This document shows, one piece after another, positions 24,801 to 34,019 of a stretch of 64,000 nucleotides of DNA (position 1 is the stretch's first letter; the number at the start of each line of letters is the position of its first letter). The notes under the pieces were generated by a model. The model had not been told where the DNA came from and did not search any database. It was given only the letters and a program-made list of their open reading frames with translations. Source of the stretch: Fragum whitleyi (taxonomy: Eukaryota > Mollusca > Bivalvia > Cardiida > Cardiidae); assembly GCA_948146395.1 (NCBI GenBank), contig OX411543.1, positions 48,150,517-48,214,516 of the forward strand, written 5' to 3'. The position numbers and the translations under genes are program-made.

Positions 24801-27800
24801 TGGACATCATTTCCTTCAAAATGTAACAGGTCACATGATTCGCTTATACATAAAATGCATTCACCTTTATCGAATCGCAATCGCAGTTATATTGATTACT
24901 TCGGCTTGGTTCTTTGTCGGTTCCCCGTATATAAACAAACTCTCGACAGTCTCTTGGCTCGCTTTTGACCAGTCAATTTTAGTCTTGAAGCCAAATTTTG
25001 AGAAATTTTCCTTTAAACATATTGGATAGCTTGTCTCTTGCGTCCTTTTGACCCCAAGTTTTTTCGTCGAGTGCAAATAAACGGTCAACTCGACACCGGT
25101 CTCGAAATTTGTCAGTCAGCGAGTGAAAGACCTGAATAAGTTTAATGATCTAAATAACATGCATCCAAATAATTGATGATAAATATTGTCAGATATAATC
25201 TGAACCCTGAACACGTAGTTATAAATTAATTATGATGTGTAATTCACAGAAAACAATACTGCCTATTTCAACGTATTGGGTAAAACTGGCTCAATTCAAT
25301 TGTTAACACTGTGTATTAACAATCTAGTCTTTCCCCTATTTCAGTTGTTGGTACTTGTATTTGAAAAGTTTAAGAAAAAACAACTCTAAGGACCTAAAAT
25401 CATTAACTAATAAAAACTTGACTCTTGTGCAAGGCAACTAAAGACCTACTTGCATACTTTTTAGTTAGAAATTAATTCTTAGAGTTTTTTTTTTTTTTTT
25501 TTTTTTATTATTATTTTATATTTTGGAATAAACTTAAGTCCCATTAGTTTGTTCTGGGACCCATTGATTTCGCCCTGGGACTCATAGTTTTTGCCCTGGG
25601 ACTCATTGTTTTAGAATTTAGGGGTCCCAGGACTCATAGGGTTAAATTTCTAGATTAATCACTGTCCATCAATTAGATTCTGAGAAATGATTTTCAAAGT
25701 TTCCACTATATCAAATATTGAGAAATGAACTTCGCCCGTAAAATACAATTTTTTCAATTGTTCACAATAATTTTTGCAGGACTGATAAAGGGTCACTCAA
25801 GGATCATTCCAGTGAAATGTGGTTGATATCCATCATTTAGATTCTGAGAAAATGTTTTTCAAAGTTTCTTGGCCCTTGGATTTTACCTTTTGCATATAAC
25901 TCCTCCTCCATCAGACTTTATTTGTGGACACATCAATGCGAAAATCAGATTATTTCATAAATAAAGTTCACTGCCTACCTGAGATTCTAAATATAGCTTC
26001 ATATCACCCCATCTTTGATTATGTGGGTTCTTCCGTACTATAAATTTCAATACAGGCTCTCTTTTTTCTAAATCAGCATCTTTTAGAAGGTATTTGTTCT
26101 TAGCTTCTGTTTTGGTAATCAAAGGATATTTGTCTTCATCCAACCTGTAACAGTTATTGAAAGATTTTAGCTGTCAATCAAACTACCACAGTAGTCAAAG
26201 AAGAAACAGACCTGCATAATTGTGACTGATCACACGAAAAGGGACCATTTGGGTAGTGTGTGAAGTGTTGATCTTAGTCAGACTGTGCTGACTGCGCAGA
26301 CTGACAAGGATCAAACTTTTCACACTTGGACTATCCCTGAATCTTTAATGATCATTCTACCTTTCTGTGAAAGAATCGTAGAAATAAGATTTGTTTGTTT
26401 GAATGGGTTTAACGCCACTATCAACAATCTTGCAGTTATATAGCGGCGGCCAGAGCACCTAACAATGGATTCCTGGTATTTCTTTCACCTGTACTACCAT
26501 TACACCCTTTCCTAGCCTCCGACTGCTATCTCACATAGGTTTACGATTATCTACCCATTGGTGAGAGACAAAGGTCGGAAAGGATATTTGCCGCCACCGG
26601 GGATCGAACCCACGACTTCCGAATTGGAAGTCTTATGCCTAACCAACTGCGCTATGGTGGCGGCTCGTAGAAATAAGATCTCCAGTTGACATATACTTGA
26701 GACAATCTCTTTTCCCAATATGTATCTTACAGAATTGGTCCTTTTTCCCATGACAGGTCACAATTAAGACCATCAGCTTAACTCTGACCTTAAACCTCTC
26801 ATTATAATGATTAACTGAGTCAAAATATCTTGAAATTCACCTTTGGAAGACAGTGACATGCTTCAGATAAGTCTCAGATAAGCTCAATTTCAATATTTAA
26901 CAATGATGATTGAGAAATCTGAAAACCTATTTAATAAAGCAGATCTCTATATTAAAGTTATTGTGTGGACCAAAGTATTTTGAAATAGATCTGTAAATGT
27001 ATGAGCCTTACTCTACAAAAGCTAAATTCCAACATTTGACCTTCAGCTATGACCTAGCATAGATCTAACTGAATAATTCTTTCAAATGGCACAACAACTC
27101 ATGATACAGAACAATTGTAAATCTATGACCTTGACCTTGGAGTGATCTGATTTTTTTTTCAAATGTCTTTATGATAGACAGTTTCCAAAATTATAGAAAG
27201 AAAATACCTGCATGTATCACAAATAAGCTCATCAAATTTGTCATAATAAAAGGAGTCCATAAATTCTTTCCCACATTCTTCACAAAACAGACTGTCCAAC
27301 TCCACCACTGGACCTACAAACAAAATGGCAGAATCACTCTTAATAAAAAGTTTATTCATTTCCGTGTAAGAACAAAAAAGCGGACTGCATGCAGAACCTT
27401 ACACTCCACTGCCAGAATCTGGACAGTGCATAAAAATGCTAAACAAGGACAGCACCTATGGGTGTTATGCTCAGCTGCAGGTGATGGATTATGCATAGAA
27501 TCTTAATTGAAAAGGAGGCTTTACTCTTACAAAAATGCCTTCAAAGTTATCCCCCTTGATAGTCTGGATAGCTTTTGTGATGCAGAACTAAAATGCCAAG
27601 GTTCATGAAGATAGCTTTAACAACAACAGAAATATGACCATGGTTAAAGTTTATCACACCAATGCCGATGCCTATGCCAAAGACAACAGCACCAATGTGA
27701 TCAGGATACCTTGGGTTTTTCTCTGAGACAGCAGAGCTAAAATTTGACAAACAAGCACTGCTTACATATGCCTACACTTGGGTGCTGGACAGTGATTGAC

Positions 27801-30800
27801 AAATGAAAGCTTTGTCTTACTTCCATGTTATCATAGACTTAAAGAAAGAGTGTAAAAAATGTCTGTGCATTTACTCATTCAACATCCATTTACCTTATCA
27901 CGCTGAACCCGGAATATTCCTGTTTTACGAGGGATACAGTTAGCAACATCGTGAAATTGGCTTTCATCTCATTCAAAACCATTCTAAAATTGATCACTCA
28001 GAGCTCTGTTCATTCCAAACACTCACTCAAACCATTCAAAAACGCTCCAAAATGACTGAAAAAGGTAAAATCAATAACTTCATGCAAACAAGAGGACCAT
28101 GATGGTCGTAGATCACTCACCTGAGTCTCTATGATCCCTTGGACATCAAATCAATTAAATAGTAGGATGTCAACAAGGAGATAATTTCTACATATGATCA
28201 ATACCATGAAATGTTTCAGCAAAGAGCGAAAAAGATATGCATGGGCACAACCCTTATATGAACATAGGGACATGTAATGCATAAACTTGATTGAATTTAA
28301 TTTAATGAAACTATTACGCAAAGTCCCTGCCATCTGGTTTCAGAAAACAAATTTTTAAGATTTCCTCCTTGGTGTCTATGTATAAAAGGGGGTTGGGGCC
28401 ATTCAGAGCCCAAATATGAACCCAGGGGCATGATATGAACAAATTTGGTAATCCACTAGATCATGCTACATATCAAAATATAAAGGCTCTCTCTGCCTTA
28501 TGGTTTCAGAGAAGAAGATTTTTAAAGATTTCACACTTTGTTTCTATGTAAAAAGGGATAGGCCCAGGTGGAGCCAAAATTTGACCCCAGGGGTTTGAAA
28601 TAAATATAGTTTATAAAGGTCCGCTAGATTATGCTACATACCACATATGAAAGATGTCTGCCTACTGGTTTTAGAGAAGAAGATTTTTGAAGATTTCCGC
28701 TCTTTGATCCTATGTAAAAAGGGAGGCGACCAGGTGATGCAACCACTTTATGAGCCCAGGAACTTGATATGAGCAATCTTTGTAGAATTCCACTAGGTGA
28801 TGCAAAATACAAAATGTAAAAGCTATCTGCCTTCTGGTCTCAGAGAAGAAGACTTTTGAAAATTTTCCTTTATTAACCATTTTTGTTGAGGGTTAAGGGA
28901 GAGTTAAGGGTTCATTTTATTTGTTTGAACAACTTTGGTAGACCTTGACCAAAGGAACATTCCTGCAAAAATAGTTTCATCAAGATTGGCCCACCGGTTA
29001 AGGAGGAGAAGGTGTTTAAATAAATTGTGGATGACACACGCTCACACCACACGACTGACCAGAGACATTGGACAATCACAAAAGCTCACCTTGAGCACTT
29101 CATGCTCAGGTAAGCTAGAAATATATAAAAAGAAATCAAATTGTAATTTCACTGATAACTGAATTTGTAAGCATCAGATGGGTTCTTGAAGAAACAGCAA
29201 GCTATTTATAGAACTTGTTTGCATTTTTTAATAAAGGGAGGTAATTAATATTGCTAATTTTGTTTACCCAGAACAAAATTTGCAATATTGGATTATCTCT
29301 CTTTAATTTCACTCAAAAGTCATTCTACACACTCATTCAATTTCAACCAAAAATCATTCCAAAAACAGTCATCTTGTCAATTTCACGATGTTGTTAATTG
29401 TATCAACAAGGATGTGCAGTCTGATTTTAGTCATAGTGATTTTAGTTATACCTCCTCTTTGACCCCTCACAGTTGATGTTGTTTATAAAGTTATTTAGCA
29501 AAACCAATTTTTTACTTTAACTAGTGCTTCCTGTCCATCCAGGCCTTTAATTTCAATGCACAGTCAGAAAAGGCTTTCAGTCTCAAAATGGTTTACCATT
29601 TTTCTGCAATATTATTACAAATTTCGCTCATGAGATTGGAATGAGAATGAAGGGAAAAAAATCAAATTAAATAGCCATGCAAAAAGGACTATCTGGGTAG
29701 TGTGTCTAGTGTTGACCCTAGTCAGACTTGGCCCATTGCGAAGGCTGACCAGGCTAGAAACATTTGGCACTGTGTGGATTTTCTGAATCTAGAATGTTCA
29801 ATCTACATTCCTATATAAGAATTTTTTGAAATGTGAAAACCTGTTGACCTCTACTGGAACAAATAACAATTTTATATTAAAAAGTTCCAAGATGGTCCCT
29901 TTTCACGGGATGGTTCACATTTGTATATATGAGCCTGTGTGTGACATTTCCAACAATTTCACATGTACGCAAGGCACAAAATTTCAGCAAATTAGACAAT
30001 AACACAATGGAACAAGTGCATGTCGTATTGCGATGCAATACAGGAGTCCCCCACCGGATAACAAAAAATCCTCTCTTATAATATACCTCCTACTTTATAG
30101 ATCTATAACTGTAAAAGTTTAAAGTTGCAAGCACTTATAGTTTAGGAGATATGATCGGGACAAGAATGTAAGACTAAAAAACAACAAAGGGCAATAACTC
30201 TAAAAAGTGACATGGCAGAGAAACAGTTCTTCTACATGACACTTGTCCTTGATAAGATCTATCAGTGTACTAAGTTTGAAGTTGCTAGCACTTATGGTTT
30301 AGAAGATATGATCCGGACAAAAATGTAAGGGTAAAGACAACAAAGGGCAATAACTCAAAATTTGGGCGTGGCAGAATAACAGTTCTTGAACATGACCATT
30401 GTCCTCAACAAGGTCTATCACTGTAAAAAGTTTGAAGTTGCTAGCACTTATAGTTTAGGAGATATGATCCTGACAAGAATGTAAGGGTAAAGACAACAAA
30501 GGGCAATAACTCAAAAAGTGGGTGTGGCTGAGTTACGGATCTTGAACATGACACTTTGCCTCAATGACATCTATAAGCGTACAAAGTTTGAAGTTGCTAG
30601 CACTTATAGTTTAGGAGATATGATCCTGACAAGAATGTAAGGGTAAAAACAACAAAGGGCAATAACTCAAAAAGTGGGCGTGGCAGAGTAACAGTTCTTT
30701 AACATGACACTTCTCCTCAATGAGATCTATAAGTGTACAAAGTTTGAAGTTGCTAGCACTTATAGTTTAGGAGATATGTTCTGGACAAGAATGTAAGGGT

Positions 30801-33480
30801 AAAAACAACAAAGGGCAATAACTCAAAAAGTGGGCGTGGCAGAGTAACGGTTCTTAAACATGACACTTCTCCTCAATGAGATCTATAAGTGTACAAAGTT
30901 TGAAGTTGCTAGCACTTATAGTTTAGGAGATATGTTCCGGACAAGAATGTAAGGGTAAAAACAACAAAGGGCAATAACTCAAAAAGTGGGCGTGGCAGAG
31001 TTATGGATCTTGAACATGACACTTCTCCTCAATGAGATCTATAAGTGTACAAAGTTTGAAGTTGCTAGCACTTATACTTTAGGAGATATGATCCGGACAA
31101 GAATGTAAGGGTAAAAACAACAAAGGGCAATAACTCAAAAAGTGGGCGTGGCAGAGTAACGGTTCTTGAACATGACACTGCTCCTCAATGAGATCTATAA
31201 GTGTACCAAGTTTGAAGTTGCTAGCACATATGGTTTAGAAGATATAGCCCGGACAAAAGCGTGACGGACAGACGGACGGACGGACAGACGGACGGACGGA
31301 CGGACGGACGGACAGACAGACGGAATCGAGCAAACCTATAGTCCCCCAACCGGTAACCGGTGGGGGACTAATAAGAATATATTCTGACCACCTTGGGAGC
31401 AATTAAAACATTATCTATCTATAAAGTGCATAGTGAAGACTCAGGTCAGACTGTGTGGCTGCACAGGCTTACCAGAACCTTTGCTTTGTGCACTTATGAA
31501 ATTGTTGGAAATGTCACGCACAGGCTTATATTTCAATCTATGAGTACATAACATGTCAAATTCTAAACCAGAATCATCTTTACCTGCAGGGTGGATGATC
31601 TCAGTCTGTATTTTGGGTTCCTCTTCTCCCCCAGTCTCTATGAAGAACCCAGCCCCTGTATCAATATCCCTTGGTGGAGCCTTCACACGATTACTGAAAC
31701 ATGGAAATAAACATTGATAAATGTTAACAAAGCAATAGCCAAAAATAAGATTAGAGCAGAAAATCTCATATACATGTAATTTCAGGAAGGTTCTTAGACC
31801 TACATCTCTACAAAGATGAAAATATAATATCATCTTAATATAAATATTAAAATGGGGATTTGACTATGTTACTTTTTATAATGACATTGAATTGTTTCAA
31901 CTACATTAAAACAAACACTTTATCACATCATTCCAAGCAATTTCATATTTATCCTAAACTCTGTTTCTTCTTCAAAGACAAAATTAATTAAATTTCACCT
32001 TTGAAAAATTCACCTGCAACTTCTTCAAATTGGTCCCGCCTTTAATTTTGTGTTTTGTAATGGGTCAATCCACAAAGGAAGAAATCCCCCAATGCAAGGA
32101 TAATTCTGGCTCAGAATAGCATGTGCAAAAATATCTCATTCAGCTGAATCTAATGAGAAATTAAGAGCTTTTGGTAAGAATTTCCAACAAATCAATGACA
32201 CAGTGCAAAACAGTTGAAACTGTCCATATGATTATAGGCAAATACAACTTTTTTCCCCTAAGCCAACACAATTCTTCACTTTATTACATTTTACTTTGAA
32301 AATTTTCTCTCAGTAAGCCAATTTCAATGAGATATACTGGAAGCATATTGATCTAAACTTGGCCTTTGTGATTTAAATAAATTAAAAACCGATCGTTTCT
32401 CCTCGGCAAACACGACTTACCTGCGGAGTCCAAACGTAAAGTTGGAGTGCACGTGTTAGCTCTGTTAACCCGTTATCGCACATGCTGTTCACTGTAGCGG
32501 CGATATTTGGTCACCCTAATGAACTAGTGAATCAATACATAATTGAGTTTCCTATTTGATAATCTTTAGATGCCAGCGAGCAAAAAATACAAATTTTCAA
32601 ATTTCTTTAAATGCAATTTATATGTTGTGAATAGAAATGAAATGAAATCCCCTCTCTAAGTCGCAATAATTGTTGTCGAAATCGAATCGTCTGCTACATG
32701 ACTAGGCGCCCCGTATATAGGTAAACTACTAAACACGCATACCTGCAATTTGTGCAGTATAACGGAATGTCCATGCTTGATAGTCACGCGCCGAAGTATC
32801 TTCGGAATTTATTCATGTGCCTAATTATTTATTCTGCATAAAGGTCAGGTTCAAGTTAATATGCGCCTGCTATACCTGGCAGAAAAATGAGATAATCTCT
32901 CCATATTTCACCCAAAAATGATCCCTGCCAATGGCACAGTGCAGTCTTCACAACATATCCATATTTTCTATTGGACAGTGGGTCTAGTAAACTTAAATTT
33001 GTTACCAGACCAAACTAATTTCTAACAGACAGAACAATAGAACACTTTGCATTATTGGCTGGATTTTACTAGTCAGTAGGTCCTGTATCCATGGGAAAAT
33101 TATCAGACCAGCATGATTTTTACCAGACATGTCATTGGGACCAGGGGTGTTACATGAAGCCTGACAGTGGCATAGCATAAATGATAAATCATAGTTTTTC
33201 TTCCCATTACTCATAACTACAGCTTTATACCAGCTGAAGTAACGATGTTTGAGAAGAAAACCGATAATTTGCTCTTATTCTCTCATTATTTCAGCAAGTT
33301 ACAGTACCAAAGTTGTCTAACTTACCCCAGTGAGTCAGTGGCATATGGATGGGCCTGTAAGCGACTCTGTCTCAAAAGTAAAGCCTTTTGACGATTTCTT
33401 TCTATCCTTGCACGTTGGGCAGCAGACAGATCTTGTTTTTTATCAATGTTAATTTCTTCATTGCCTACATCACTGGACAT
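18691..33480 (-). CDS. XPA: XPA nucleotide excision repair scaffold, complete six-exon gene
   Basis: XPA binds damaged or kinked duplex DNA in the nucleus and assembles the excision repair complex (RPA, ERCC1-XPF, TFIIH). Joined coding segments, in transcript order: 33480-33326, 31693-31584, 27313-27208, 26144-25979, 22474-22357, 18842-18691. This gives 807 nt, 268 residues plus TGA; human XPA is 273. Every intron is GT-AG and phases agree (2,1,2,0,1). Visible in order: basic helix with [12 protein letters not shown] (about 24-35, RPA32-binding region), DTGAGFFIE (63-71, ERCC1-binding loop), C4 zinc finger C99-x2-C102-x17-C120-x2-C123, LITKTEAK and [15 protein letters not shown] with the DNA-contacting Trp at 169, a Lys/Glu-rich helix (about 195-218), and a C-terminal CKTCK...MTYEKM end (TFIIH region). 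Exons 4 and 5 are 166 and 118 nt, the lengths I recall for human. The protein looks intact. Introns hold many transposable elements. Confidence 0.97.
19321..19880. mobile_element. T2-type tandem-core element, XPA intron 5
   Basis: The left end is CAACAAGAGG...GCTCACCTGA. Two to three units contain TAAGATTTGACC(TT/CC)(G/A)TGAC and TTTTTGACCCCACTTGA. The right end is AGCTCACCTTGAGCACTTTGTG, a truncated hairpin. It lies in the first ~1 kb upstream (transcript sense) of exon 6. Confidence 0.78.
20293..20722. mobile_element. MITE A, reverse orientation, XPA intron 5
   Basis: ACAGTAAACATCATCATGAA to TTTCACAATGAAACTATCTGT, 430 bp. The interior reads GAATGA-rich, i.e. inverted relative to 42177. Confidence 0.8.
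20914..21137. mobile_element. MITE B, XPA intron 5
   Basis: TTAACACTTTCCTGTTTTAC...GGACAGGAAAGGGTTAA. It is in the opposite orientation to 18402. Confidence 0.86.
21150..21348 (-). mobile_element. SINE-2 (tRNA-derived), XPA intron 5
   Basis: On the minus strand: AGCTCAGTTGGTAGAGCATG (A box), then ATGTGGGTTCAATTCCC (B box), and the body TTGTCTTTCGGATGAGACGT, TAAACCAAGGCCCTGTGAGA. A different SINE family from SINE-1. Confidence 0.87.
21786..21914. mobile_element. Foldback element, XPA intron 5
   Basis: AATTCACGTTTTTGAGGGTG / TAACGCCCTCAAAAACGTGAATT arms, inner TTGTAGAGACCT / AGGTCTCTTCAA; about 40-bp arms. Confidence 0.82.
22114..22276. mobile_element. Palindromic MITE P, XPA intron 5
   Basis: It shares ends (TTAAGGTAGTGGAACC...GGTCCACTACCTTAA) and centre with 656-820. 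It lies only 80 bp from the exon 5 donor, on its intronic side. Confidence 0.88.
22357..22474 (-). CDS. XPA: XPA exon 5, extended basic helix
   Basis: 118 nt, acceptor TTGCTAG, donor CAAAG|GTAAAA. It encodes [20 protein letters not shown] followed by a Lys/Glu-rich helix ending [10 protein letters not shown]. This matches the human segment after KLQ (VKRSLEVWGS...[11 protein letters not shown]). No reading frame longer than 60 codons covers it, so it was found by looking for the missing segment between exons 4 and 6. Phase 0 in, 1 out. Confidence 0.93.
22985..23430. repeat. Tandem-core repeat, family T4, XPA intron 4
   Basis: Two ~180-bp units contain AATATGAAGGCTCTNTNACTTA, TATGACCAAGGTTAA and GACCTTGACNTTGACTG. 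The end has the phrase CCAATGCCAACA repeated, then AAGGTGATCATAATACCTCG. A related end occurs at 27565-27755. Confidence 0.75.
23545..24220. other. XPA intron 4, unassigned
   Basis: Nothing recognisable beyond AT-rich sequence; expected intronic. Confidence 0.5.
24221..25870. mobile_element. T2-type tandem-core element with a nested TIR insertion, XPA intron 4
   Basis: It begins AAGAGAACCTTTGATGGTCC, TTAATTGCTCACCTGAA. Its units carry AAATTGACCTCCGCC, CAATTTTTGCAGGACTGATA and AAATTTGGTTGATATCCATC. One unit is split at 24610-25664 by another element. The right terminus is not clearly recognisable. Confidence 0.75.
24610..25664. mobile_element. 1.06-kb TIR element with 6-bp TSD
   Basis: The left end CAGGGATTTATCTAG and the reverse complement of the right end CAGTGATTAATCTAG match at 13 of 15. 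TCCATC directly flanks both ends (24604-24609 and 25665-25670). Removing the insert restores the repeat phrase GATATCCATC-AATTAGATTCTGAG found in other units. The interior has no coding frame of note. It contains several CTGGGACTCAT phrases near its right end and a long T-run at 25488. Confidence 0.82.
25979..26144 (-). CDS. XPA: XPA exon 4, DNA-binding core
   Basis: 166 nt, acceptor TGTTACAG, donor CTCAG|GTAGGC. It encodes residues 125-179, including [33 protein letters not shown] and [12 protein letters not shown]. The Trp in WGDMKLYL corresponds to the human tryptophan at the ss/dsDNA junction contact. Phase 2 in, 0 out. Confidence 0.95.
26233..26755. mobile_element. MITE D split by a SINE, XPA intron 3
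   Basis: The ends AAAAGGGACCATTTGGGTAG and the inverse of GGTCCTTTTTCCCATGACAG flank GTTGATCTTAGTCAGACTGT. Other copies are about 240 bp; this one is longer by the 274-bp SINE at 26391-26664. Confidence 0.8.
26391..26664 (-). mobile_element. SINE-1 (tRNA-derived), full length with 15-bp TSD
   Basis: On the minus strand the head reads AGCGCAGTTGGTTAGGC (A box) and GTGGGTTCGATCCCC (B box) within a tRNA-like fold. The body has TGAGAGACAAAGGTCGG inverse, GGTAGATAATCGTAAACCTA and TTAGGTGCTC, and the tail is GCGTTAAACCCATTC. TCGTAGAAATAAGAT flanks both sides exactly (26376-26390 and 26665-26679). The perfect TSD argues for a fairly recent insertion. Confidence 0.92.
27208..27313 (-). CDS. XPA: XPA exon 3, C4 zinc finger
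   Basis: 106 nt between acceptor TTTGTAG and donor GCAG|GTATTT. It encodes [20 protein letters not shown] and then the second cysteine pair CDTC. The spacing C-x2-C-x17-C-x2-C matches the XPA-specific zinc finger. Phases are 1 at entry and 2 at exit. Confidence 0.95.
27565..27755. repeat. T4 end fragment, XPA intron 2
   Basis: ATGACCATGGTTAAAGTTTA, then CCAATGCCGATGCCTATGCC and GTGATCAGGATACCTTGGGT. This matches the right end of the repeat at 22985-23430. Confidence 0.7.
27936..29401. mobile_element. MITE A split by a T2 element, XPA intron 2
   Basis: The left end ACAGTTAGCAACATCGTGAA (27936) and the right end CACGATGTTGTTAATTGT (29401) enclose the T2 element 28085-29118. Without it the copy would be about 430 bp, the family length. 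Confidence 0.83.
28085..29118. mobile_element. T2 tandem-core element nested in MITE A, XPA intron 2
   Basis: The left end is AACAAGAGGACCATGATGGT, CGTAGATCACTCACC. The right end is AGCTCACCTTGAGCACTTCA, TGCTCAGGTAAGCT. The core of about four ~165-bp units contains GCCAAAATTTGACCCCAGGG and TATGTAAAAAGGGA. It interrupts the MITE 27936-29401. Confidence 0.85.
29683..29925. mobile_element. MITE D, XPA intron 2
   Basis: AAAAAGGACTATCTGGGTAG...GATGGTCCCTTTTCACGGG; the interior TTGACCCTAGTCAGACTTGG is shared with the other copies. Confidence 0.8.
29932..31538. mobile_element. Foldback MITE (family E) interrupted by a tandem-core element
   Basis: The left end GAGCCTGTGTGTGACATTTC and the right end inverse of GAAATGTCACGCACAGGCTTA are terminal inverted repeats. 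The uninterrupted copy at 56346-56583 is about 238 bp. Here the two halves are separated by the tandem-core element 30045-31369, which must therefore be the younger insertion. In XPA intron 2. Confidence 0.8.
30045..31369. mobile_element. Tandem-core element (about 155-bp x 7) with inverted ends, XPA intron 2
   Basis: Seven full units carry CAAAGGGCAATAACTC (near 30186, 30338, 30496, 30651, 30808, 30963, 31120). They are followed by a GACG/GACA microsatellite (31262-31325) and a terminal hairpin. The ends AGTCCCCCACCGG (30045-30057) and CCGGTGGGGGACT (31357-31369) are perfect 13-bp inverted repeats. The order tandem core, ACGG microsatellite, terminal hairpin is that of bivalve 'pearl' / HINE-like elements. 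It sits inside a MITE (29932-31538). Confidence 0.85.
31584..31693 (-). CDS. XPA: XPA exon 2, ERCC1-binding segment
   Basis: 110 nt following an acceptor TTTCAG (31695-31694). The first base completes a Gly codon, then [19 protein letters not shown] and an acidic stretch ETGGEEEPK. The donor is CTGCAG|GTAAAG, phase 1. The DTGxGF motif is the ERCC1-docking loop of vertebrate XPA. Here the middle glycine of the human GGG triplet reads as alanine. Confidence 0.94.
32338..32875. repeat. Dispersed ~530-bp repeat, copy 1 (XPA intron 1)
   Basis: TGGAAGCATATTGATCTAAA ... ATATGCGCCTGCTATACC. Highly similar to 53180-53696 throughout, apart from an A-rich indel near 32590. No reading frame and no terminal repeats seen. 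Confidence 0.88.
33326..33480 (-). CDS. XPA: XPA exon 1 (coding part)
   Basis: The ATG is at 33480-33478 and opens [16 protein letters not shown]. Residues 1-51 plus two bases of codon 52. It carries the basic helix [20 protein letters not shown], which corresponds to the RPA32-binding N-terminal helix of human XPA. The donor is GG|GTAAGT at 33325-33324, phase 2. The ATG fits because family homology begins right after it and no extended homology is seen upstream. Any 5' UTR lies in 33481 onward and its start cannot be placed. Confidence 0.95.
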
Positions 33481-34019
33481 AGTTGTTTATTCTAACAATT
33501 CCCTGGAATATAGCATTTAATGGATGCTAGAATGGATTAAACAAAAAAAGAAGAGGTTAAGGTCAAGCATCTAGTCTGTATTAAACATCGTGAACATACA
33601 ATTCCATGAATTGACCATCAGTTCGAGTTGACATCATCTTTTGGCATCCTGGGTGTGGCCTATCATCTACAAACCAAGATTACTGATGGCCATGGGCAAG
33701 TTTCATTATTCATTTGATGAGGGCAGCCTATTCAGCCTACAGTTTGAAGAAAACACAATCCTGCTTCGAATATACTAAAAACTCAATGACGTTGCTTGTT
33801 AGTCAAATGTCTCATATGTGCAAAATCTTCAAGAATTTGAATGTCCTTATTTCGGCATGATTATTGGCTAGCATAATCCATAAACAATTTGCATTAAATT
33901 TTGCTTAATCAACAGCGTAAGAATTACCTAATTTTTGCATGTGACGTATTGTGTCAATAATGAAAACACTTTATCAACACAATAGTTAATTTGTGAATAC
34001 ACATTTATACCTAGTATAA
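33481..34019. other. XPA 5' flank, between XPA and the LINE
   Basis: Presumed XPA 5' UTR and promoter region on the minus strand. I see no clear TATA box, CpG cluster or known site, and the transcription start cannot be placed. The LINE on the plus strand starts 540 bp upstream of the XPA ATG. Confidence 0.45.

Noticed and set aside
27171..27506. 111-codon plus-strand frame
   Set aside because: It is antisense to XPA exon 3 and its intron; no family resemblance.
30045..31369. CRISPR-like regular repeats
   Set aside because: Units are ~155 bp with no short repeat/spacer pattern, and the host is an animal; this is a tandem-core transposable element.
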